Below, in pieces: positions 15,913 through 22,914 of a stretch of 64,000 nucleotides of DNA. The notes below the pieces were generated by a model, which was not told where the DNA came from, searched no databases, and worked only from the letters and a program-made list of their open reading frames with translations. The DNA is taken from positions 1 to 64,000 of the forward strand of contig NZ_NFMA01000006.1 of assembly GCF_002161175.1 (NCBI RefSeq), read 5' to 3'. Numbering within the stretch: position 1 is the first letter of the stretch; every line of letters starts with the position of its first letter. Source of the stretch: Flavonifractor sp. An100. GTDB taxonomy: Bacteria; Bacillota; Clostridia; Oscillospirales; Oscillospiraceae. Both the position numbers and the translations under genes were made by a program.

Positions 15913-17918
15913 CAAGCTCTCGCTCCATTCAGCGCATACTCCTGCTTCAGATCCTTATCCGCCTTCAGGCACAGCCACACCAGAATTGCGGCGAACACAA
16001 TTACAGCGATGAGACCGGGGACAAAGCCGGCACCAATGGAACCGGTGGTGATCAGGGTGCCAATCTGGTAGACCAGGAAGCCCACTGTGTAGCCGGTACC
16101 CAGCTGGAGGCCGATACCGCCCCACAGCCACTTCGCGCTCTTCATCTCGGAGTTCATGGCGCCGATGGCGGCAAAGCAGGGAGGTGTGTACAGGTTGAAC
16201 ATTAAGTAGGCCAAGGCCGCCACCTTGGTGATGGCGATGAAGCCCGCTACCTCGGCGCCGGCGCCCTCCATCATCTCCAGGGCATCGGTGTCGATGAGGT
16301 TCTCCAGACCCACAAAGCAGACGGCCAGCGTGCCCACCACATTTTCCTTGGCAATGAAACCGGTGACGGCGGCGGCTGCCAGCTGCCAGCTGAGAACGCC
16401 CACGATGGGCACCAGCAGATAGGCAAAGGGATGAGCGATGGAGGCCAGAATGGAGCTGTCGGCGGTCTCCGCCACCTGGAAGCTCCAGTTGAAGGTCTGC
16501 ATGATCTGCACGGCGGTGTTGCACAGCAGAATAATGGTGGCGGCCTTCACGATGTAGGCCCAGCCCCGGGCACACATGGCCTTGAAGGCGAACCAGAGAG
16601 AAGGTACCTTATACTCCGGCAGCTCGATGATAAAGAAGGACTTGCGGTTCTTGTAGCCGGCGATCTTGTTGACCAGCAGGGCGCCCAGGAAAATAAGCAC
16701 GATGCCGGTGAAGTACATGAGGAAGCTTACCCAGCCGGCATCGTCAAAGAAAGCACCGGCAAACAGGGCGATGACGGGGATCTTGGCGCCGCAGGGCATG
16801 AAGGGGGTCAGCATGGCGGTGGCCCGACGCTCCCGCTCGTTGCGGATAGTACGGCTGGCCATGACACCGGGAATAGCACAGCCGGTGCCAATGACGAAAG
16901 GAATCACAGACTTACCGGACAGGCCCACCTTCTTGAAGATGGGGTCAAGTACCACGGAGACACGGGACATGTAGCCGCAGTCCTCCAGCAGGGCGATGAG
17001 GAAATACATGATCATCACCAGGGGCAGGAAACCAACCACGGCGCCCACGCCGCCGATGATGCCGTCGGCCAGCAGCGCGGTCAGCAGAGGGTTGGCGTCA
17101 GCCAGCAGCACCTCGCCGACGTAGCCCTGGAAGGTCTCGATCCAGGCCACCAGGGTGTCTGCAATAAACGGCCCCACCCAGACCTGAGAGATCTGAAACA
17201 CCAGGAACATGACCACGGCAAAGATGGGAATGCCCAGGAACTTGTTGGTCAGCACGGCGTCAATGGCGTCCCCCGTGCCCTTGTCCTTGGTGAGGACCTT
17301 CCGCTTCTCCACCTGGGAGACCAGGGAATTGACAAACGCGAAACGCTTACGGTCGGCTTCCTCCACAACCTTCTTGTCAGTCAGATCAATGTCGCCCTGG
17401 ACATAAGGAGCTCTTTGGATTTTACCGCTTTGTGCAACAGCGGCGTCCACTACGGCCTTCAGCCCTTCCGCGGCGGTGGAGACGGTCTCTACCACGGGAC
17501 AGCCCAGTTTGGCGGAGAGAGACGCTACATCAATGACGGTCTGCTTTTTTGCATTGATATCGCTCTTGTTCAGGGCGACCACCACGGGGATGCCCAGTTC
17601 CAGCAGCTGGGTCGTGAAGAACAGGCTGCGGCTCAGGTTGGTGGCATCCACAATGTTGATGATGGCATCGGGATGTTCGTGCTTTACATAGGAGCTGGTG
17701 ATGCTCTCCTCCGATGTGAACGGGGACATGGAGTAGGCGCCGGGCAGATCTACGGCGATCAGATCTTCCGTCCCGCTGCTGTAGGCTTTCTTAATGGGGT
17801 GCTCCTTCTTTTCAACCGTCACGCCGGCCCAGTTGCCCACCTTCTCATTTCGCCCGGTGAGGGCGTTGTACATGGTGGTTTTGCCGGAGTTCGGGTTGCC
17901 AGTCAAGGCAATACGCAT
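15912..17918 (-). CDS. feoB: Ferrous iron transporter FeoB
   Basis: The 668-residue protein has an N-terminal G domain with G1 GNPNSGKTT (residues 7-15), G3 DLPGAYS and G4 NKSD. A helical GDI domain and a membrane domain with two Gate/core repeats follow (GTGCAIPGVMASRTI and PFMPCGAKIPV carry the conserved pore Cys residues). It imports Fe(II). ATG 17918 follows GAAGGAGG; the frame from 17960 has no ribosome site. It lies between feoA and the Cys-rich small gene, under GTTAG-type boxes, so iron repression is expected. Confidence 0.96.
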   Translation of the reverse strand: MRIALTGNPNSGKTTMYNALTGRNEKVGNWAGVTVEKKEHPIKKAYSSGTEDLIAVDLPGAYSMSPFTSEESITSSYVKHEHPDAIINIVDATNLSRSLFFTTQLLELGIPVVVALNKSDINAKKQTVIDVASLSAKLGCPVVETVSTAAEGLKAVVDAAVAQSGKIQRAPYVQGDIDLTDKKVVEEADRKRFAFVNSLVSQVEKRKVLTKDKGTGDAIDAVLTNKFLGIPIFAVVMFLVFQISQVWVGPFIADTLVAWIETFQGYVGEVLLADANPLLTALLADGIIGGVGAVVGFLPLVMIMYFLIALLEDCGYMSRVSVVLDPIFKKVGLSGKSVIPFVIGTGCAIPGVMASRTIRNERERRATAMLTPFMPCGAKIPVIALFAGAFFDDAGWVSFLMYFTGIVLIFLGALLVNKIAGYKNRKSFFIIELPEYKVPSLWFAFKAMCARGWAYIVKAATIILLCNTAVQIMQTFNWSFQVAETADSSILASIAHPFAYLLVPIVGVLSWQLAAAAVTGFIAKENVVGTLAVCFVGLENLIDTDALEMMEGAGAEVAGFIAITKVAALAYLMFNLYTPPCFAAIGAMNSEMKSAKWLWGGIGLQLGTGYTVGFLVYQIGTLITTGSIGAGFVPGLIAVIVFAAILVWLCLKADKDLKQEYALNGARA

Positions 17919-17969
17919 GACATTTCCTCCTTCTCTATGTGTGCGATGTACTTTATTCACAACTCAGCG

Positions 17970-17985
17970 GTTGCCCTACGCTAAC
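17970..17985. promoter_or_regulatory. Degenerate GTTAG-N6-CTAAC box before feoB
   Basis: GTTGC CCTACG CTAAC keeps one perfect half-site and three of five bases of the other. It is flanked by CGG/CCG that extend the dyad and lies 52 nt before the feoB start. Confidence 0.45.
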
Positions 17986-18017
17986 CGTTGGGCAGAATAA
18001 ACATGAATGAATACCTT

Positions 18018-18056
18018 AGATCTGGGGCTCTGGGGCGTAATAAGTGCTCCAGATCT
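18018..18056 (-). terminator. Stem between feoA and feoB
   Basis: AGATCTGG (18018-18025) pairs with CCAGATCT (18049-18056), starting at the feoA stop codon. It lacks a T-run and may be an mRNA processing or attenuation stem. Confidence 0.35.
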
Positions 18057-18268
18057 TATATCTCGATGGCCGAGGCCAGCTGGTTGTCGATATTGTAGCG
18101 GCCATCCTTGATGGAAACCACGCAGCCGCCCTTGAGGTGGGATACCACGGTCACCGGCTCTCCCACATAGCAACCCAAAGAAAAAAGGAAAGCATTCAGC
18201 TCCTCATCGTCCGTATTGATTTGCTTGATGATATATTCCTGCCCGTCCAGAGCATCCAACAATGACAT
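18056..18268 (-). CDS. feoA: FeoA-family protein
   Basis: The 70-residue SH3-like protein has the FeoA pattern LFSLGCYVGEPVTVVSHLKGG followed by YNIDNQLASAIEI (read in two parts). ATG 18268 is chosen because AAAAGGTGAT sits at correct spacing; the GTG/ATG codons at 18277 and 18274 lie within that site. FeoA works as a cytosolic accessory of FeoB-mediated Fe(II) uptake. Its promoter carries a perfect operator at the transcription start. Confidence 0.93.
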   Translation of the reverse strand: MSLLDALDGQEYIIKQINTDDEELNAFLFSLGCYVGEPVTVVSHLKGGCVVSIKDGRYNIDNQLASAIEI

Positions 18269-18314
18269 ATCCATCACCTTTTCAGCGTTGATTCGATCAC
18301 TTGCTCACAGCCTG

Positions 18315-18330
18315 GTTAGCGATAGGAAAC
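18315..18330. promoter_or_regulatory. Degenerate GTTAG-type box in feoA leader
   Basis: GTTAG CGATAG GAAAC has a damaged right half but is framed by CCTGG/CCAGG, so the full dyad (18311-18334) remains clear. It may be an auxiliary site 20 bp from the perfect box. Confidence 0.4.
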
Positions 18331-18349
18331 CAGGCCACGTAAAAATTAG

Positions 18350-18402
18350 GTTAGCAATATCTAACCCTCTGCTATAATATACCATGCCAAATCAATTGTC
18401 AA
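18350..18402 (-). promoter_or_regulatory. feoA promoter with GTTAG-N6-CTAAC operator
   Basis: On the minus strand TTGACA (18402-18397), a 17-bp spacer and TATTAT (18379-18374) form a near-consensus promoter. The perfect box GTTAG CAATAT CTAAC (18350-18365) covers the start site, an arrangement expected for metal-dependent repression. Confidence 0.8.
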
Positions 18403-18512
18403 GCGGGAACCTATGTTCAGCAAAGAAAATCTCCGTTTCCGATAAACAGGCTGGTTCATTTTTCCGGACTGTGCTATAATAATCAAAATGCTTTATCCAA
18501 TGGAGGTCTTGT

Positions 18513-18914
18513 ATGGCAATCCATGAATCTGGTCAGATGTATTTGGAGACCATTTATATTTTAAGGCAAACAAAATCCTTTGTGCGGGCCATTGACGTGG
18601 GAGAACAGATGGGCTATACCAAGCCCAGCGTCAGCCGTGCATTGTCCATTCTAAAAAAAGACGGTTATGTGGAGGTGGACGGAGAGGGCGCAATCACTCT
18701 GACATCAAAAGGTCTCGCCATTGCTGAGACCATGTACACCCGGCACACGGTACTGACAGAAATGCTCAAGGGTCTTGGCGTGGATGAAAAAACAGCCGCA
18801 GAGGATGCCTGCAGGATCGAGCATGTGATCAGCGAAAAATCCTTCGCCGCCATGCAGGCTCACCTGAATCAGACAAAAATATCTGATGTAGAGTCTTCGG
18901 GAGCACAGGACTGA
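18513..18914 (+). CDS. DtxR/IdeR-type iron-dependent regulator
   Basis: The 133-residue protein comprises an N-terminal winged HTH (recognition helix near TKPSVSRALSILKKDGY) and the dimerisation/metal domain, with no C-terminal SH3 domain. Ligand positions match DtxR: Met9, His78, Cys100, Glu103 and His104 (ACRIEH), so Fe(II) sensing is likely. GGAGG precedes ATG 18513, and an extended -10 (TGCTATAAT) lies upstream with no GTTAG box, so it may be constitutive. It sits directly divergent from feoA and is the best candidate to bind the GTTAG-N6-CTAAC boxes. Confidence 0.88.
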   Translation: MAIHESGQMYLETIYILRQTKSFVRAIDVGEQMGYTKPSVSRALSILKKDGYVEVDGEGAITLTSKGLAIAETMYTRHTVLTEMLKGLGVDEKTAAEDACRIEHVISEKSFAAMQAHLNQTKISDVESSGAQD

Positions 18915-19011
18915 TCTTCAGAAAGCTACACCGCTGACAGGAAATCCGAACGCTCAGGGTACAGACCGCTACCTGCCGAGAGGACAAGGGGTTGCGGACG
19001 GGATACACACA

Positions 19012-19040
19012 TTGACAACAGTATCGGTGTATGATAGAAT
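19012..19040 (+). promoter_or_regulatory. Promoter of second DtxR-family gene
   Basis: TTGACA (19012-19017), 17 bp and TAGAAT (19035-19040), running directly into the operator palindrome. Confidence 0.75.
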
Positions 19041-19075
19041 CCAAGTGGTTAGCGTTTGCTAACCACTTGGATTCT
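19036..19075. promoter_or_regulatory. GTTAG-N6-CTAAC box inside a 40-bp palindrome
   Basis: The perfect core (19048-19063) is extended to 18-bp perfect arms around four central bases. It covers the transcription start of the following regulator gene and would also fold as an RNA hairpin followed by TTTGC. Confidence 0.75.
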
Positions 19076-19169
19076 TTTGCTTATATTGAATTCAGACAAT
19101 AGCCTACCTATGAAAAGAAGGTCTGGACTTGGCTCAAAACCATAGCGGTTGCCGGATGGACAAGGAGTG

Positions 19170-19574
19170 ATGGGATTGGAAGTGCGTGCGTCAGCGGAAG
19201 ATTATCTGGAAGCTATCCTACTCCTTCAGAGGAGAATGGGGGTGGTACGGTCTGTGGATGTAGCACAGCATCTGAAGGTATCGAAGCCAAGTGTATGCCA
19301 CGCGGTTGCCTCTCTGCGTGCAAAAGGATTTCTGCGAATGGATGAGCGTCGTTTCCTGATCTTGACCGAAGCGGGCCGTTCTGTCGCCGAAATCACACTG
19401 GAAAAGCACCAATTCTTCTCTGCGATGCTGATGGAGGCCGGTGTTGACCCGAAAACCGCAGAAAAGGAAGCCTGTCGCATTGAACACGCAATCAGCACGG
19501 AATCCTTTGAGAGATTAAAGCGACTCAAAAAAGAATATACCAACCATTCGGCTGGAGGAACCTGTGCCGATTGA
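19170..19574 (+). CDS. DtxR/MntR-family metal-dependent regulator
   Basis: The protein is about 134 residues. ATG 19170 is very close to AAGGAG, so TTG 19176 (8 nt from it) is an equally good start. The winged HTH has KPSVCHAVASLRAKGF as recognition region. Metal ligands are Asp11, Glu14, His80, Cys102, Glu105 and His106: MntR-like at the N-terminus but DtxR-like (ACRIEH) later. This differs from its paralogue at 18513, which has Met9. Its promoter carries a GTTAG box, so autoregulation or control by the paralogue is likely. A ZIP-like fragment overlaps its 3' end. Confidence 0.85.
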   Translation: MGLEVRASAEDYLEAILLLQRRMGVVRSVDVAQHLKVSKPSVCHAVASLRAKGFLRMDERRFLILTEAGRSVAEITLEKHQFFSAMLMEAGVDPKTAEKEACRIEHAISTESFERLKRLKKEYTNHSAGGTCAD

Positions 19575-19662
19575 ATTGTGGAAAGAGCTGCTTGCCCCCT
19601 GCGTTGAAATGACATTCGGTACCGATCATGCTTTTATCAGGAGGCTATTAAGAACAGATTGA
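19564..19662 (+). pseudogene. ZIP transporter N-terminal remnant
   Basis: GTG 19564, behind GGAGG, begins a frame reading VPIELWKELLAPCVEMTFG, close to the first 19 residues of the intact ZIP at 32453 (MPIELWQGLLIPFAGTTLG). Homology then stops and the frame ends. It overlaps the regulator's 3' end, so an ancestral regulator-ZIP operon was probably deleted here. Confidence 0.5.
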
Positions 19663-19783
19663 TCAAAGGCGGCTTTTTAGCTTTGCGTGGTGCCGCTGGA
19701 GTTACTGGAATGATAATGGCAGCAGTGCAACATCCGGCAAGCGCGTGGGTAACGCCACCGGGAAGGATGATAAGCAACATATA

Positions 19784-19815
19784 AAGCGGTGGATGCAACA
19801 ACGCATCCACCGCTT
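19784..19815. terminator. Bidirectional terminator
   Basis: AAGCGGTGGATGC (19784-19796) pairs perfectly with 19803-19815, followed by ATTTTGAT. It separates the DtxR-family gene from the minus-strand small genes. Confidence 0.75.
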
Positions 19816-19861
19816 ATTTTGATAGGGATAAGTTCACAACTAAGCAATTCTGTGACATAAA

Positions 19862-20014
19862 TCAAAACTTTTGCGATAGATCGCCCTTATGTGGCTGCTG
19901 GCTTTTCAAAACTTTTCGGGCAGTTTTTTTGATGTTATGGCACACGCCAAGAATGGCGATGCAAAACAGCAAGGCTGCTAATCCATATCCAAACGACTGC
20001 ATTGCCGCGTTCAT
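19862..20014 (-). CDS. Small single-span membrane protein
   Basis: Fifty residues from ATG 20014, with GAGG 9 nt upstream. One hydrophobic helix (GYGLAALLFCIAILGVCHNI) is followed by a basic tail. It is the last gene of a minus-strand operon after a methyltransferase and an HMA-domain protein. Function is unknown; it may help metal handling at the membrane. Confidence 0.55.
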   Translation of the reverse strand: MNAAMQSFGYGLAALLFCIAILGVCHNIKKTARKVLKSQQPHKGDLSQKF

Positions 20015-20051
20015 GTTCACGCCTCTTTTCTGACCGCTGCGCCTAAAGACC

Positions 20052-20297
20052 TCAGCCAAACAATTCTCTTTTTTTGTACGGCTCCTGCTGGATCGCTCCG
20101 ACCTCATACCCCGTGCCGCGAATGGTGTTCATAAGAGCCTCCGTGTCCAGCTCTGTTTCAGAGAGGATCACGGTCTGGTTTTTGCTGCGGGAAGAATTTA
20201 CCTTTTTGACCGGGCAGGCTTTGCGCACGGCGTCATTGACATGAGCCTCGCACATCCCGCACATCATTCCGTTGACTTCCACTGTGTACTTCCACAT
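20052..20297 (-). CDS. Heavy-metal-associated (HMA) domain protein
   Basis: The 81-residue protein is mostly one ferredoxin-like HMA fold, with the metal loop NGMMCGMCEAHV (CxxC at residues 13 and 16) and the characteristic VILSETELDTEALMNTIRGT second half. It probably binds a soft metal such as Cu(I) or Zn. A basic/aromatic tail follows. It starts 7 nt after the methyltransferase stop and is translationally linked to it, placing it in the operon governed by the GTTAG box at 21014. Confidence 0.85.
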   Translation of the reverse strand: MWKYTVEVNGMMCGMCEAHVNDAVRKACPVKKVNSSRSKNQTVILSETELDTEALMNTIRGTGYEVGAIQQEPYKKRELFG

Positions 20298-20303
20298 GTT
20301 CTA

Positions 20304-20990
20304 TCACTCCTTCTTGACTTTTGGATCATCGTGCTGTGCGGACCGGACGGTAGCCTGCCGTGCCGCAGTCCGTTCATCCGGGATCTTCCTGGCCATCAGA
20401 CAGCACAGCGGCGCCAACGAACTCCCGAGAAGCTGATGGCGAACGATGGAATAGCCGTACTCGGACAGGTATGCCATCAGCTCCCCGGCAGTCCAGACAT
20501 GGTACACCCGAAAGCCTGACAGCCCCATGAACCAGAGCCGGAGTCTGGCGCTTCGGCTTTTGCCCCAGACAAAGGTGGGGGCGAACAGCCATCCCCCCGG
20601 CTTCAGAACCCGCCAGGCTTCCGCCAGAGCCTTTTCCGGGTGAGGCATGATATGGAGGGCGTTGGAGATCACGACCGCATCGAAGCTCTCCGGGCCGTAG
20701 GGCAGCTTGGTGGCGTCCTGGACGGAAAAGTGGAGCCGGGACGAATGCATCTGCTTTTTGGCCTGACGGATCATTTCAGCTGAAAAGTCGGTTGCCTCCC
20801 AGCTCCGGACACATGGAGACAGCGGCACGGACAGCTGGCCTGTTCCGCAGGCCAACTCCAGTACGTCCATGTCCCGTTTCAGAAAAGGACGCATTGCTTT
20901 GCATATCTGCTGATAGGTTGTCTGAGAGCGGCGTATGAAACCGGAGTAATGTCGTGAAAACCGCTCCCAAAACTGCTTGTTGTCATCCAT
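20304..20990 (-). CDS. Class I SAM-dependent methyltransferase
   Basis: The 228-residue protein has motif I VLELACGTGQLSVPL (about residues 43-57), the acidic-loop region DFSAEMI, motif IV SFDAVVISNALHIM and the post-motif WRVLKPGGWLFAP. The substrate is unknown; it resembles UbiE/MenG-like small-molecule methyltransferases. It opens an operon with an HMA protein and a small membrane protein, directly behind a promoter with a GTTAG box. This places it in the metal regulon, where such enzymes often accompany siderophore-type transporters. Confidence 0.85.
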   Translation of the reverse strand: MDDNKQFWERFSRHYSGFIRRSQTTYQQICKAMRPFLKRDMDVLELACGTGQLSVPLSPCVRSWEATDFSAEMIRQAKKQMHSSRLHFSVQDATKLPYGPESFDAVVISNALHIMPHPEKALAEAWRVLKPGGWLFAPTFVWGKSRSARLRLWFMGLSGFRVYHVWTAGELMAYLSEYGYSIVRHQLLGSSLAPLCCLMARKIPDERTAARQATVRSAQHDDPKVKKE

Positions 20991-21013
20991 ACAATATGGT
21001 CACCTCAATGATG

Positions 21014-21061
21014 GTTAGTGCCAGCTAACCACATCATACTCTTTGTCGCATGAAATTGCAA
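21014..21061 (-). promoter_or_regulatory. Promoter and GTTAG-N6-CTAAC operator of methyltransferase operon
   Basis: On the minus strand TTGCAA (21061-21056), 17 bp, TATGAT (21038-21033), then the perfect box GTTAG TGCCAG CTAAC (21014-21029, plus-strand reading) over the start site, 24 nt before the gene. Confidence 0.75.
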
Positions 21062-21174
21062 GATGCCGCCATATTGGTTTTGCATGTTCTCTGGGATAAA
21101 TCAAGGGAAGAAGCTGGAACGAAGAATGACCGGGACACGTATCCCGGTCATTCTTTTCTTTCGCGCCTCTGCCT

Positions 21175-22914
21175 TTACCGGCACCAACCGGTGGGATTGG
21201 AGCGGGCGGTGATGAAGCGGCGGTAAATGCCCTCCTCCGCCATAAGTTTGTCATGGTCGCCGGCCTGGACGATGCGCCCCTGGTCGATGACCAGGATCTC
21301 ATCGGCGTGGCGAATGGTATTGAGTCGGTGGGCAATGACCAGCAGGGTCTTACCCCGGCACAGCTGGGTGATGGCCTCCTGGATGTAGCTCTCGTTGTCG
21401 GCGTCCACGCTGGCAGTGGCCTCATCCAGAATGACGATGGGGGCATCCTTCAGAATGCAGCGGGCAATGGAGATTCTCTGCCGCTCTCCACCGGAGAGGC
21501 TGGCTCCACCTTCGCCGATGACCGTGTCAAAGCCGTCGGGCAGTTCCATGATGAAGTCATAGCATCGGGCTTTCCTGGCTGCCTCATAGACCTCCTCCCG
21601 TGTGGCGTCTGTCCGTCCCATGGCGATGTTGTTATAGACGGTATCCTGGAATAAGTAGACCCGCTGGAAAACCATAGAGATCTGATCCATCAGATCAGAG
21701 AGAGGAATATCGCGGATGTCCCTGCCCCGTACCAGAACCTGCCCCCGTTTCACATCCCAGAACCGGGAGAGCAGGTTGGCTACCGTACTCTTGCCGCCGC
21801 CGGAGGGGCCCACCAGGGCCAGCATCCGGTTTCTCTCCAGCGTGAAGGAGACATCATGCAGTACCTCTTTCTCCCCGTAGGCGAAGGTGACATTTCGGAA
21901 CTCCACCTCCGGGGCACCGCCGGCTTTGGGTAAGGTCTCCCGGCCCCGGTCAGGTAGTTCTGGCTGGGCTAGTACCGCCTCGATCCGGTCCATGCAGGCG
22001 TTCATCACCGTCAGGCGGGTGGCTTGGCTGTAGAGTGCCTTAATGGGGCCAAAGAGGTCAAAGACGAAGAGCAAGACACCCAGCAGGAAGGTGATGGAGA
22101 GTTGCCCCCGGCCATAGAGCCAGAGAGACAGGGGAATTATCAGCACCGAGCCCAGACCGCACACCAGATAAAGGGCCCGCATCCAGGGGGCCTGGCTTTC
22201 CTCGAACGCAATGCTGACCTTGCGGCTCCGGGCGAAATTTTCGGTGAGCTGCGCGGAACGCTCTCCCAGCAGGTTGAAGGTCTTGGCGATGCCGATGCCC
22301 TCCACATAGTCCAGTACCGCCCGTGTGAGAGCCTCGCTCTGCTCCTGTCGGACATCAGAGTGAGCCAGGGTGCTCCCCAGGGAAGCGCGGCCCAGCTGCC
22401 AAATAATCCCTACCACCACCAAGGCGGCCAGTCCCAGCCAGGAATTCAGGAAGGCCAGCCACAGCACCAGAATGGCCTGGGCAAAGGTATAGCTCATCAT
22501 GTTGGCAATGTCGTGCATACAGTTCTCCTCAATAAACACCATGTCGGTGGACAGAACGGAACTGATTTTGCCGATGTTGCCCTCTGTGAAATAGCCCATG
22601 GGCAGGCGGCGCAGATGCCGCCCCAGCTCCATGCGCAGATCGGCGAATACCATATAGCCCGCCGCGGCCTGGAGCCGGTCGGCGATATTCTGGCACAGGC
22701 ACTCCAGCAGCACGCAGCCCACCGTGCCCACCGCCAGCCACAGGCACAGCCGTGCCGTTATGGTTCCCTGGAGAAAGGCACCCAGGGCCAGGAAAGACAA
22801 GCCGATGGGAGCCTTGGACAGCATGGCCTTCAAAAAAGCAAAAACGAAAGCCAACTTGATCCGCCCCTGGTAGGGGCCGGATACGGACAGGATTCGTTTC
22901 ATCAGTGCGATCAT
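21175..22914 (-). CDS. ABC exporter-type half transporter (TMD-NBD)
   Basis: The 579-residue protein has an N-terminal six-helix transmembrane domain (about residues 15-310) and a C-terminal ATPase with Walker A GPSGGGKST, signature LSGGERQR, Walker B PIVILDEATASVD and H-loop VIAHRL. ATG 22914 overlaps the stop of the upstream half transporter (ATGA), so the two form a heterodimer. The group includes IrtAB/YbtPQ-like siderophore importers with exporter fold. Iron-box control favours a metallophore role, although multidrug export cannot be excluded. Confidence 0.9.
   Translation of the reverse strand: MIALMKRILSVSGPYQGRIKLAFVFAFLKAMLSKAPIGLSFLALGAFLQGTITARLCLWLAVGTVGCVLLECLCQNIADRLQAAAGYMVFADLRMELGRHLRRLPMGYFTEGNIGKISSVLSTDMVFIEENCMHDIANMMSYTFAQAILVLWLAFLNSWLGLAALVVVGIIWQLGRASLGSTLAHSDVRQEQSEALTRAVLDYVEGIGIAKTFNLLGERSAQLTENFARSRKVSIAFEESQAPWMRALYLVCGLGSVLIIPLSLWLYGRGQLSITFLLGVLLFVFDLFGPIKALYSQATRLTVMNACMDRIEAVLAQPELPDRGRETLPKAGGAPEVEFRNVTFAYGEKEVLHDVSFTLERNRMLALVGPSGGGKSTVANLLSRFWDVKRGQVLVRGRDIRDIPLSDLMDQISMVFQRVYLFQDTVYNNIAMGRTDATREEVYEAARKARCYDFIMELPDGFDTVIGEGGASLSGGERQRISIARCILKDAPIVILDEATASVDADNESYIQEAITQLCRGKTLLVIAHRLNTIRHADEILVIDQGRIVQAGDHDKLMAEEGIYRRFITARSNPTGWCR

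Noticed and set aside
16431-17984. A 517-codon plus-strand frame opposite feoB
   Set aside because: FeoB on the minus strand is unmistakable, and the plus frame has His/Gly/Gln-rich low-complexity sequence typical of antisense frames.
19659-19784. Possible C-terminal fragment of proC (reading GAAGVTGMIMAAVQHPA and VTPPGRMIS)
   Set aside because: Similarity to the pyrroline-5-carboxylate reductase signature is suggestive but short and unverified; no other part of the gene is present.
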